A DNA stretch of 64,000 nucleotides from Casuarina equisetifolia (taxonomy: Eukaryota > Streptophyta > Magnoliopsida > Fagales > Casuarinaceae): the NCBI GenBank assembly GCA_028551475.1, contig CM052355.1, positions 13,351,543 through 13,415,542 on the forward strand, read 5' to 3'. This document shows positions 34,301 to 45,599 of this stretch, in pieces. A model generated the notes under the pieces. That model was not told the origin of the DNA. It did no database searches and saw nothing but the letters and a program-made list of their open reading frames with translations. A program made the position numbers and the translations under genes. Position 1 is the stretch's first letter, and each line of letters begins with the position of its first letter.

Positions 34301-36330
34301 TTATGTCCTTACCCATGGCATCATCAAATAATACAAGTTTTGGATAAGAATCTACAATGCCATTAGAATGCCTAATAAGTAAATTAGCAGATCCCATTGC
34401 ATTGCACAGGGTGTTTGTAATAATTTATAAAGTATAAGACCAAAAAGTTAGGTATTTATTAGCCAAATATTCTTCTTATTGCTAGATCCAATTTCCTAGT
34501 CAATATTGAAAGGAAAAAGAATTTAAACTTCCTTCTTTTCTGAAGGAAAGATTAGGAAAATCCAATTGGTTGCTATTTTCTCTAAGGTAGACCTACGAGA
34601 AAGAATGAGTGATTACCCTTCTTCGGTTCTCATTCTATCCACTAAGGTAGAACATAGTTTTATGGTCAATTTGAACATTTTACCTATCTCTAGGGACAAA
34701 AGGTGAAATGACTTCTCGATCTACTTACTGCAACCAAAGAATAAGAACTTCATCTAGGTGTTCCTTATTGCTCCAAACTCTTACATCTAGGACATTGTCT
34801 CACAATTGAGGGAACAAAAGTGTAGATATGGCCTTCCAGGGGCAAGTTTGTAAGATAAATGGCGAATCTCATCTTAAAAAATGCAGAGATAAGTACTCCC
34901 AGAAGAGGAACCAAAAGAATGGCCAATAGAAAAACGAGAAAAACCTAATTCAAAAAGATAAGATGATCTTTAGACACTCGCCCTATTCTTATTCCAACTA
35001 TTAGGTAATGTAGTGACAAGTGAGAACAATGGTGGACAATGGTGGACAATGATGAGTCAATTCCTAAGATGGGAAACCAGCCTTTCTAGACTATAGAGCT
35101 TGGTGAGGGAGAAGTTGGTATGCCTTGCCTGGATCACCTCCCATCCGTGCACAAGCAAATTAGGCGGCCTATGAGTAGGTAGCTTGAGAATTTGAAGATA
35201 AAGGAACCTGCCTCAGTTCTGCAACCTCTGAGGCCCATTATAATGCATGCCCCAAGAGTATTACTTGTTAAAGGAAGCCAACACATGTTTATGTCAATAA
35301 ATGATGAAGACTTGTGGCGGATCCTAGCAAGAGCACTGACTAGAAAGAAATTTGTGAAGGCTATTGAGGAAGACTTAGTGACTTTTAGTCAAGCCAAATT
35401 TTTATGGTTGGAATTGACATATGATTCTATTGTCTAAGTAGAAGTTGACAAGGAAGCTTAGTCCATCTTCCTTATGCCTATAAAAATGTGAAGAACTTGG
35501 CCACATATGGTGTTAGCCTATTTTGTATTAGAGTTCATGTCAATCTACTAAGATCCATCTTTCTCCTTTCTCTATTCCTAGTCAAGCAAATTCCATGTTT
35601 GTATAAATTGACCAACTAGCCATTATGAGAGTTTAGACTGGCCCTTCCTTTTGTAATTCATTGGATTTCTAGTTAATATAAAGTATTTTTATTGATTTTC
35701 GGCTTCAATCCGTGCATCTATCACCAGATTTCACAAAAGCATGGTCCACATGTTACAATTGTTTTCTTACATCACTATTATTATTGTCTTAGATATGGCT
35801 GGACACCTTTCCTATGTCCAGAATCATTGACTTTCCCTCATAATCGCATGGAGATTTTTTCCAATTCAATGAGCCTAGATATTTTTGAGAAAAAATTTCT
35901 ATAAAATATCTTAATCTTTTCTCTCTATCAACAGGTAATATTTATGAAAATTTCTCATTCCCAAGCATAGTCGGTCTTCATTATTTTGTTCATTCAAACA
36001 GTAAAATTTCCATTAACAAAAAATTGTGACACATTACCATTGTTTACATATCTTGAATTAGTTGAACCTAGGCCTAATTAGCTCATGTATAAAGTTTCAT
36101 ACCATTATTGTCTACCCTTTTTTCTTTTCCAAAAAAGAATATATTTCAGTTAGTCTTAAGAACATGGGAATAAACGTGAGTCATTTTAATGATCCCATCC
36201 CCAGTCTTAACTAGTAATAAAGTCCAAGCACACCGCTCCAATAATTAAATGTTGAACTTCATTTAGTAATCACCATATCTATTTGTCCATAATATAACCC
36301 TAAAATAAACATTGCTATTATTGAACATTT
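31331..36330. other. Long intergenic stretch, no gene resolved
   Basis: About 5 kb of AT-rich DNA. Short frames at 33014-33238, 35192-35437 and 35692-35904 show no known motif. The piece around 34830-35440 reads protein-like in plus frames and may be a worn transposon or gene relic, but I cannot name it. Confidence 0.35.
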
Positions 36331-36340
36331 TGCCAACATT
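36331..36340. repeat. LINE target site duplication, left copy
   Basis: TGCCAACATT. An identical copy at 40567-40576 follows the A-run of the LINE. Confidence 0.75.
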
Positions 36341-37101
36341 GCCACTATGTGGTAGGAAAACCAATGTTTCTATAAAAATGGCATAATACTATTAGATTAC
36401 AAAAAGAAAAAATCACTTCAATACCAATTTGGATAAAGTTATATAATGTTCCACATGCTCTATGGGATGAGATTGGTATGAGCTATGTCGCTAGTGCTAT
36501 TGGAAAGCCATTATACATGGATAAGGCCATTAAGCTTAGATAGAGGAGATCCTATGCAGAGGTTTGTGTTGAAATAGATACAAAGTGTTCTTTACCAACT
36601 TCATTTGAAATTAACATGGGAAATAGTACTATCTTTAATGTAAGAGTGGAGTATTGTTGGTTGCTTGAAATATGCAAGAAGTGTGATTGTTTAGGACATA
36701 AAGAGTGTGTTACAAAGAAAAAAGAGATGTGGGTTCCAGTGCAAAAACCATTAAGCCAAACAAAGAATTGCGATGAAGGATGTGGGGATAAAGAACTTTT
36801 GGATATAGGTAATGAAGATCAAGTTCATGAGGACCAAAGACATTAGGATATAAGAGATAAGATTGCAAATTCAATAATACATGAAGTTGAATCCACGTCC
36901 AAAGGCCAAATTAGAGCAAAGCAATAAAGCAAGTGTAAATGGACAGGGAAGCAAAAAGAACCCTAAAAGGAATACAGGTGAGGAGGATAATACCAGTAAT
37001 AGGTTCAGTGTGTTAATAAATAATCATCAAGAACAAAATGAAACAATATGCAATGATATTGAAGGTGTTGAAGGTGATGAAAGAGAAACACCATACCTCT
37101 A
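36341..37101 (+). pseudogene. LINE ORF1 remnant (DUF4283-like, CCHC knuckle)
   Basis: Readable words in order are VVGKPMFL, KITSIPIWIKLYNVP, MSYVASAIGKPLYMDKAIKL, RRSYAEVCVEID and the knuckle CKKCDCLGHKEC (C-x2-C-x4-H-x3-C). This is the typical tail of the ORF1 nucleic-acid chaperone of plant L1 LINEs. The N-terminal half is missing, and in-frame stops occur, for example after KAIKL at about 36540. The remaining 150 residues are basic and low in complexity. Confidence 0.8.
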
Positions 37102-37106
37102 GATAA

Positions 37107-40100
37107 ATGATCATATTCTCATGGAATGTTAGGGGCATGAATAAAAGCCCTAAACAAAAGGAAGTACAAGAAGTTATTAAGGATGCTAAAGCTGATATTG
37201 TTATTTTATTAGAACACAAAATAAAAAAAGATAAAGCATAATGGGTGATAGATTCTCTTTTTCTTCAGTGGGGATTTGTTCACAACTATAGAGATCATGA
37301 AAATAGAAGGATTTGGATTGTATGGAAAAAGCCATTTCTTAACATCACAGTGCTTAGGAGTTCTAAACAGGTAGTTAATTGTAAAGTGGAAGAAAGACAT
37401 CAAGTATGGTACTTATCTTCCATCTATGCAGCTAATGCAACAAATGAACAAAAGGATCTTTGGAGCAACCTCACACAGTGTTATAATAGTTACGGGAAGG
37501 ACACTCAATGGCTATTAGTATGAGATTTCAATACAGTGAGGAATCTAAATGAAAGGGTCAGTGTAGCTAGAAGATGGGTAAAAGGAATAGAAAATTTCAA
37601 CAAGTTCATAAGTGATGTAGAACTTATAGAACCAAATTTTGTAGGACCTTTTCTATCATGGACGAAGAAAGGCAAGGGAATAGGGTTCAAAGGCAGTAAA
37701 TTAGATAGATGTTTGGTAAACAATAAATGGCTGCAAAGTAATGTGGATTTCTCCATTGAATTCAGTACTCTTAGATTGTTAGATCATAGTCCTTGCATTA
37801 TCAAGGTGGGAAATAATAGACCAAGACAGAAAAGTGCCTTTAGATTTTTCAACTTCCAGGTAGACAACCTCTATTTTATGACAATAGTGAAGAATATTTG
37901 ACAACAAAAGGTTAAGGGCACTACAATGTATAAAATAATGATAAAGTTGAAGGAAATGAAAAAAGAGTTAAGAAAGCTAAATAGAAAGGAATTTAGAGAA
38001 TTACCAAAGAAAATAGAGATAGCAAGGAAGCAACTACAAATAGCACAAGAAAAGCTTTTTGATGACCCCTCAAATACCTAATTGCGTAATGAAGAAAATG
38101 AGTGGTTAGAAAAGTTAATAATACATAGCAAGCATGAAGAAATACTTTTGAAGCAAAAATCAAGGAATACTTGGCTGAAAGAGGGAGATTGTAACAGTAA
38201 AGTCTTTTTTAGAAGCATGATGAAAAGGAGAGCAAAAAACCACATTGTAAAGATGGAAATAGATAATGGGCAACTTACTGAAGATCTTGAAATGATAAAG
38301 AACAAAATTCTTAGTTACTATCAAAACTTGCTAGGAAGGGCACACCAACTTCAACCATTAGAAGCAAAATTAAGAGAGTTATTTCCAACTGAAATTCTAG
38401 AAGAGATAAAGAGAAGCCTTATAGTAGATGTTCAAAGAGAAGATATACAAAAGGTCCTTAATACTATTGGTGACTACAAAACTCAAGGTCTTGATGGATA
38501 TAATAGCTTCTTCTTCAAGAAAGCTTGGAATATTATAGGGAGTGAAATAGAGGATGCAGTTATAGCCTTCTTTCAAAAGTGACAGCTACTATAAAGCATA
38601 AATTCAACAGTAATTTCCCCATCCCTAAGAAAGTTAATGCCACTAATATAATATATTTTAGACTTATCTCCTATTGCAATGTGTTATACAAGATCATCTC
38701 TAAAATTGTGGCAAGAAGATTAAGCATAGCTTTACCTCATTTCATACATCTTTACCAGACAGCTTTTGTGCTAGGTAGGAACATTAAGGAAAATATTTTG
38801 CTATGTCAAGAGTTAATACACAATTATCACAAAGATATTCATGAAAAAAGGGTGGCAATTAAGGTTGATATTATGAAAGCATATAATTCAATAGACTGGA
38901 ATGCAATCTTAAATACTCTGGAAGTTTTGAAGTTTCCAAACAAATTCAAATGGCTGATTGAAAGATGCATCACTAGTATTGGATATTCTATGAACATAAA
39001 TGACTATTCTATAGTTTTCTTAAGGGAGCAAAGGGACTTAGACAAGGAGACCTTCTCTCTCCTTTTTTCTTTGTTATTATGATGGAGATTCTTAACAGAA
39101 TTAAATAAAAGAAAGTATCTTTTGGAAGGTTCAAATTTCACTGGAAATACTTTAAGAGAAGATCACTCATCTATGCTTTGCTAATGACCTTTTTTTGTTT
39201 GCTCATGGAGATATTGATTCTATATTGTGTTTACTAGATGCTATGCAAGAGTTTAAGGATATTATAGGTCTGAAGATGCATCCACGAAAGTCTTAAATTT
39301 TTTTTCAGGCTTGTCTGAATAAGAAAAGGCTTTAATACTTGATCATATTCCTATTCAAGAAGGCCAACTTCCCATAAAATACTTAGGAGTTCCATTGATT
39401 ACGAAAAGACTCTCCAATCTAGATTGTACTATCCAACAGAAAAGATATTGAGGAGAATTGAAGGTTGGGAGTCTAAGCATATTAGTTATGGGGGAAGATT
39501 ACAGCTAGCAAAAAGTGTTCTATTATCATTGCAGACTTATTGGATGTAAATTTTTCTATTGTCAAAACATACACTTTATGAAATTGAAAAAAAGATTAGA
39601 ATTTTCCTTTAGGCAGATAAATCTAATGGAAAATGTGTAGTGAAAGTAGCATGGAAAGAAGTTGTTTGGCCTAAAATTTCTAGAGGATTAGGCTCGATAG
39701 ACATTCATACTTAGAATAAGGCAGCAATTAAAAAATTATTATGGTCTCTTGTGCATCCTAATTCAAACTCTTTATGGGTTAAATGGATGATAACAGAAAA
39801 TTTGAAGGAAAGAAATGTATTAGAAGTTGAGATGGAAGGATCACTAACTTAGAGTTTTAAGAATAATTTACAAGTAAGAAGTAAACTCACACAACTAGTG
39901 ACAGACTCAAAATACAATATTGCCAAAAGTTATGTAGCACCGAGGGATAACAGAGAAGATTCTAAATGAGCAACACTTGTATGAAAAGAAGGAGTACCAA
40001 AACATAATTTTATTTGCTGGATCATTTTGAAAGAAAAACTATCCACAACAGATCAGTTGGCTAAATGGAAGAATTTAGTGGATTTACAATGCAACCTCTG

Positions 40101-40470
40101 CCAATAAGAAGAAGAATCACAAGAACATTTATTTTTTAAGTGCAGGATTGCAAACTACATCCGGAAGGCTTTGTTAGGCATGAATGGATTAACTCGAAGG
40201 ATTGTACACTAGAGAGATGAAATATGTTGGATGATCAAAGTTGTCAAGAGAAAAAGTTTTGTAACAACTTTACTTAGTATATCTTTCAAGACCGTATTGT
40301 ATCACATTTGAAGAGAAAGAAACAGAAAAATATTTAGCAATACAAGTCTAGATAAGTCAACCATTATTGCTAAAATCAATAAGGATGTAAGAGAGAAGAT
40401 TTTATCTACTAGAGGAGTCAAGCCTACAAATTGTAATAAATTCTTACAAGAACTTTGAAATTTGCCAAGT
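37107..40470 (+). pseudogene. LINE ORF2 remnant: endonuclease, reverse transcriptase, zinc finger
   Basis: Starts MIIFSWNVRGMNKSPK at 37107. The endonuclease (37107-37890) keeps WNVRGMN, DFNTV and LLDHSPC. The reverse transcriptase (about 38400-39350) keeps ARRLSIALP, HLYQTAFVLGRNIKENIL and VDIMKAYNSIDW. Its catalytic FADD box reads FAND (39177-39188), so one metal-binding Asp is lost. A zf-RVT-like finger remains near 40090-40140 (CNLC, then EHLFFKC). Several nonsense codons and frame changes break it. In living LINEs this protein nicks the target and primes reverse transcription there. Confidence 0.85.
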
Positions 40471-40576
40471 ATAATGTTTGAGCTTAAATGATGAAGTTTT
40501 GTAACCAAACAATCTTGTAAATTTTTTTGGTGAAATATAATTTGACCTTTCATAAAAAAAAAATTATGCCAACATT

Positions 40577-42370
40577 TTCTTCAGAGTTGTCTTGCACTTT
40601 GAAGTTAAGCAACTTTCCTTTTTCTTTTTCTTTTTTCTCTCATTTCATGTTTCTTCATGCTTATTTGTAGGAAAACTTTGTAATGAATAAAGATAGAGAC
40701 CATAAGTCATATTCGGGTTCGCCACTTCCCCACGAACTATCTAATTTCATCATTCTTTAAAATTTTTTTGAACTCATTTAACCTAGAGAAGTAGACTAAT
40801 ATTGGAGGCTAGTATAAAAGCAGAAAGAAATATTCAAAAAAATAATTGTGCCATCCAACCAACTATAATGGATCCACAAAAGTGCTATGACCAATCATTA
40901 TCTTAATGCCACTAGTTTTAGATATTGAATTCCCCCTGCTCCATTCATGACTATATCAATGTATTACAAGCTTAAGAATCAACAATGCTTATTTATCACA
41001 AAAGAAAGATAATATGAAATAAAATAACATTGACGAGTTGTAATACTAAAATATGCCTTTAAATCTTTATATTCTCTTATTTTTAAATAAATAAACTCAC
41101 ATATTCATAAAATTTAAATAAATAACAACATTGATGCCATCATATAAGAATATGCTTCAAAATATATTTTGGATGATAAGCTAGTAAGGTGAAATTGGAT
41201 TAGTCATAGCAATCTTGTAGAGCAAAAGTAACTCTATCAATTTTCAAAGATTTCCAACCTTGATAAACCACTCAAATAGGTGTGTTTAGCATCTAACCAA
41301 AAAAAGTCAGAATTAATCTTATTGATCCTACATCTATTCATTAATAATGTTCTAGACTGACCTATTAATTTTTGCTCTTCTTGTCAAAATCATGAAAATT
41401 AAGGATGTTAAACAAAACACAATATTAATATAACTCTTTTATCACATTCAATTGTAATTGGGTTCCTATCTTTCTCTACTACAATAATTTGGCTTTAGGA
41501 GGACTTGAGTTGCAAATGACATCTTTTGTTGAGGAAATAATGGAAACAGTATAGAGTTATGGTTTTTTTTTTCAAAATAAAAATTTTAAAAAGGAAAAAA
41601 GAAAAAGAAAAGAATCATGGTTGTGTCTGGCTGCCAATCAGCATCACACAGCAAGCTATGTTCCAACAACAAAAATGACTTCAGTCATCCTGCCCCTTCA
41701 GTAACCGTATTGTCTTCATCTACAACGTCTTAAAGAAAATAAGGGTTGAATGTACAAAAGGTCCCAAATGTCCTTCACAAAGAAAAAAAATAATAAAAGT
41801 TGACATTGACATTCAGAATCGGTCCTATTGATTTTATGGTTATGTATTAATGTTATTATAGTTTAAACTTCTTATTAATTATTCCTTGTCTTATCAAAAT
41901 CGTGAAAGTTGAAGATGTAAAATAGAATGGGAAATCAATGTAATTCTTTTATTGCAATCAAAGTGTAACTGAGTTCCTTTCTCTTTTTACTATATTAATT
42001 TGGCTCTAGGAAGACTCGAGTTTCTAATAAGATCCTTTGTTGAAGAAATAATGGAAACAACACAAAGTCATGATTTTTTTATATAAAAAAAAAAAAGAAG
42101 AAGAAGAAGAAGAGAAAAGAATAATTGTTGTGTCTAGGTGCCAATCAACATCAAGTAGCTAGCTACATTCCAATAACAAACATATTGCCCCTTCACTAAC
42201 TATATTATCTTCATCGATGACGTGTTAAAGAAAATAAAGGTTGAACGTACCAAGGATCCCAAAGGTTCCTCATGAAAAAGCAAAAGAAAAAGAAAAAAGA
42301 AAAGAAAGACTTGGGTTATCTACTATGCAAGATAGTAAGAAGCGGAATAAGTGAAGACAAATAAAAGAAA
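40577..42370. promoter_or_regulatory. Upstream region of the subtilase pseudogene
   Basis: From about 40812 it matches 24385-25480 before the intact gene. It is longer because one part is doubled (see 41305-42283). A-rich runs are frequent. No gene is seen. Confidence 0.55.
41305..42283. repeat. Local direct duplication, two copies of about 0.47 kb
   Basis: Copy 1 is about 41305-41783 and copy 2 about 41815-42283. Shared landmarks are 'taattgggttcctatc' and 'taactgagttccttt', 'gaggaaataatggaaaca' and 'gaagaaataatggaaaca', and 'atcatc'-type text before 'gttaaagaaaataa'. The intact gene has one counterpart (about 24786-25275). Copies are worn, with obvious small differences throughout. Confidence 0.75.
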
Positions 42371-43056
42371 TGTTAGGTTGGCCCAGCCCATATTCGGGGA
42401 CTTATTATTGGGTCCAATTAGGGTAATGTGGCCCTAAGGTTTAAAAAGAAAAATATAAGGTTTTTCTTTAGAGAAGAGGTAAGTAGCCGTCAAAAAGAAA
42501 AGAGAGAGAGAAAAGAAAATAACAGAATTTCGCAGGAATTAGAGGCCCTGCGCAGCAGTTGATCAAACGTCTGATCAAGGTCGATCCATAGTCCAATTGA
42601 GCTGATTTTTTGTCAGCAAGTTTGAGATTGGGTGTTCTTCATTGTGAACGGTTGGATCATCGTTTGGAGCTCTTGAAGTCATCAGATCTTGGTTGAAAAT
42701 CTAGATGATATTTCTCCAACTTTTCTTGGTTAAGTTGTTGTTTACAACTTGTTCTTCACTATTCATTGGTGATTCTATTATTGTTGAATCAGTAAATCTT
42801 AGTCCTGTTGCTATTGTTAAGGACTTGATTGGGTTGTAACCTAACGATTTATATAGTAAAGATTTGGGTGGACTCCGTGATCGGTCCCGTGGTGTTTTAT
42901 CCTTCACATTAGAGGGGTTTTTCCACGTAAAAATTCTTTTGTATTAAGTGTAATATTTACTTATTCTACTTGTGATTTAAATACATCGTTGATGTTTTAG
43001 TATTTCCTCACAGGTTCAATCAAAGTGGGAAACATTATACGTTGTTTTTCCCATCA
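42371..43056 (+). mobile_element. Solo LTR, probably Copia type
   Basis: 686-bp block that splits the duplicated upstream region: the other copy reads on from 'gaataaaagaag' without it. It starts TGTTAGGTTGG and ends TTTTTCCCATCA. AGAAA (42366-42370) and AGAAG (43057-43061) are a near-perfect 5-bp duplication. The 'ggggtttttccacgtaaaaa' words near 42914 are typical of plant Copia LTRs. No internal part remains, as expected after LTR-LTR recombination. Confidence 0.75.
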
Positions 43057-43277
43057 AGAAGTGCTATGAAGCGATTACTATGCTAAATCCTTATGGAATG
43101 AATGGAAAATCGGATATAGACCTTTAGAGCTTGTAAATTCTCCTTGAAGTCAAGGGGCGTTAATATGCTCCCTATCTATGATGTTAAACGTGCTTCTTGA
43201 AAGCTTCTCACTGCTATATAGAGTTAAACTACTTTTTGCTCTAACAGTTAAGGAAAAGTTGTATTTTGGAATAAATA

Positions 43278-45556
43278 ATGAGTCTTGTTAATGGGGGTTT
43301 GGGTCCTTACCTCTTCTTTCTTTCATGGTCTTGGTTAACTCTCAATCTTTCATCAATTTCTGCAAACAGGTCCACTTATATCATCCATATGGACAAGTCA
43401 CTCGTGCCCAAAGCATTTTATAGCCACAAAAAATGGTACTCATCCACCATTGACTCCCTTAAATTTACCAACCCATATTCCAACAGTTATCAATCTTCAC
43501 CGTCTCTTTTGTATATATATGAGAATGCTTTCCCTGGTTTTAGTGCTATTTTATCTCTGGATGAATTAGAAGTTTTAAAGAAATCTCCAGGGTTCATCTC
43601 TACTTATCCTGATAGTATCACCATGCTTCACACTACCCATACTCCTGAATTTCTCTCCCTCAGTCCTTCCACTGGTTTGCTGTATGTTTCAAACTTTGTC
43701 AAAGATATGATCATCGGCATCATAGATACCAGTGTATGGCCTGAAAGCCCAAGCTTCAACGATGATGGAATAGCTTCTAAACTACCAAATAAGTGGAAAG
43801 GGTCATGTGAAGGGGGACAAAACTTTAACTCGTCCATGTGTAATGCAAAGCCTATAGGAGCCAGGTATTTCAACCAGGGTGTTAAACGTATGCGATGTGT
43901 AGGGAAAGTTAAAATGATGATTGCGGATTCAGCAAGGGACGATTCTGGGCATGGAACCACAATTTTTGCCACAGCTGCAGGGAATTATGTAAAAGGAGTA
44001 TCTTTCTTCGGCTATGCTAAAGGAATAGCTAAAGGTGTTGCACCTCATGCTAGGGTGGCTGCTTACAAGGTAGGATGGAGTAAGTTAATCGCTACCTCTA
44101 ATGTTATTGCTGGTGTAGATCAGGCAATAGCAGATGGTGTGGATGTAATTTGTCTTTCCTTGGGTTATGAAGAGATAGCTCTTTTTGATGACCCTATAGC
44201 AATAGCTTCATTTGTTGCTATGGAGAAGGGAATTGTGGTTTCAACTTCAGCAAGAAATTCAGGTCCACGCTATATGACCGTCCAAAATGGGTTCCCTTGG
44301 GTCTTGACTGTTGCAGCCAGTTCCATTGACAGACAAATTGGTGGAACTTAGATCATGGGAAATGGGCTAAAAGTTACTGGTTGGTCCATTTTCTCAGGCA
44401 CTATGTTAAAAGACAAGCCCATATTGTATAACAAGAAATTGTCAACATGTAAATTGCTTACATTATTATCTGAAGCCCTATATGGCATTGTCATCTGTGA
44501 TATTGGGAATGTCTACAACCAAATTAAATCTCTTCTTGCTGTTGAGCTATTACCAGTCATTCTAACAACTAAAGACCCTCATATGCTAAAGCTTTTAAAT
44601 GTTTCTTATCCTTTTCTTGTACTTAGGCCAAAGGATGCACAGCTTATTATCACATATGCAACAAGTGTTGATACAGCCACTGCCAGTATGAGGTTCCAAC
44701 AGACCTTTGTCGGGGTGAAGCCTGCACCAATTGTGGCTCATTATTCTTCAAGGGGTCCATTGAAGAATTTTCTAAACATTTTAAAGCCAGATATCACGGC
44801 ACCTAGAAGCTTAATTGTGGCAGCTTCAAGTCCAAATAGTTATTTAACCCAAATTGTGTCAACTTCATCCGCAAATAACTATACTTTAGCCTCTGGGACC
44901 TCCTTCTCTTGTCCTCATGTTGCCAATACGACAATGCTTCTTAAAAGTACACACCTAGAATGGAGTCTCGCCTCTATCAAGTCTGCCATTATAACTACTT
45001 CATACATTTTGGATAACACCTTACACCCCATACAAGAGTACAACATACATCTTCAAAGGGCATCACCTTCCGCCATGGGAACTGGTCACATTGATCCTAA
45101 CAGAGCAATAGACCCTGGTTTGGTATATAACGCAACCCCACAAGATTATGTGAATCTATTATGCTCTGTCAAATCTTACTGGCGACACATAATGAAGATG
45201 ACAAGATCGAAAAATTATGGATGTTCGAAACCATCTTCTGATCTTAATGACCCATCAATTGTCATTCACTTTAAGAAAAGAATATTTACTAAAACCAAAG
45301 TTAAAAGGATTGTAACCAATGTTGGTGAAGGCTCCGCAACTTACAATGCCACGGTGATTGAACCAAGTGGTTATGAGGTTAAGGTTATGCCCAGTACTCT
45401 AGTGTTTGAAAGGAAGTATGAGAAGTGAACTTATACTGTTAAGCATCTAAAAAGACAACTAGTTGGATTTCATTTGGTTACCTAATTTGGGCTAAAAAAA
45501 ATAGGAAACATTTGGTTAGGAGCCCCATTCTTGTGTAGCATAGGGATTTATATTGA
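43278..45556 (+). pseudogene. Subtilase pseudogene, tandem copy of the gene at 25578
   Basis: Starts at the matching ATG (MSLVNGGLGPYLFFLSW) and aligns along its whole length with the intact gene. Catalytic words are still readable: IIDTSVWPES, SGHGTTIF, SARNSGP and ASGTSFSCPHVAN. It has an in-frame TAG at 44349-44351 (the intact copy has TTG, Leu), a TGA at 45426-45428 (CAA, Gln, in the intact copy) and then a 4-bp loss that shifts the frame. The first stop leaves 357 aa, lacking the catalytic Ser, so no active protease is possible. The stop set and low wear suggest loss well after duplication. Confidence 0.93.
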
Positions 45557-45599
45557 CCATTTGGCATGTGATTCTCATCCATATTAATATAATGAGAGT

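Larger units (their letters stand above)
36341..40566 (+). mobile_element. 5'-truncated L1-type LINE, inactive
   Basis: Non-LTR retrotransposon of about 4.2 kb, flanked by a 10-bp direct repeat TGCCAACATT (36331-36340 and 40567-40576) and ending in a short A-run (40553-40563). It starts inside ORF1, so it was truncated at insertion. ORF1 remains run 36341-37101, ORF2 37107 to about 40470. ORF2 is broken by stops and frameshifts: long open pieces are 37245-37523, 37536-37901, 38082-38582 and 38579-39082. It cannot make its own machinery. Confidence 0.9.
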
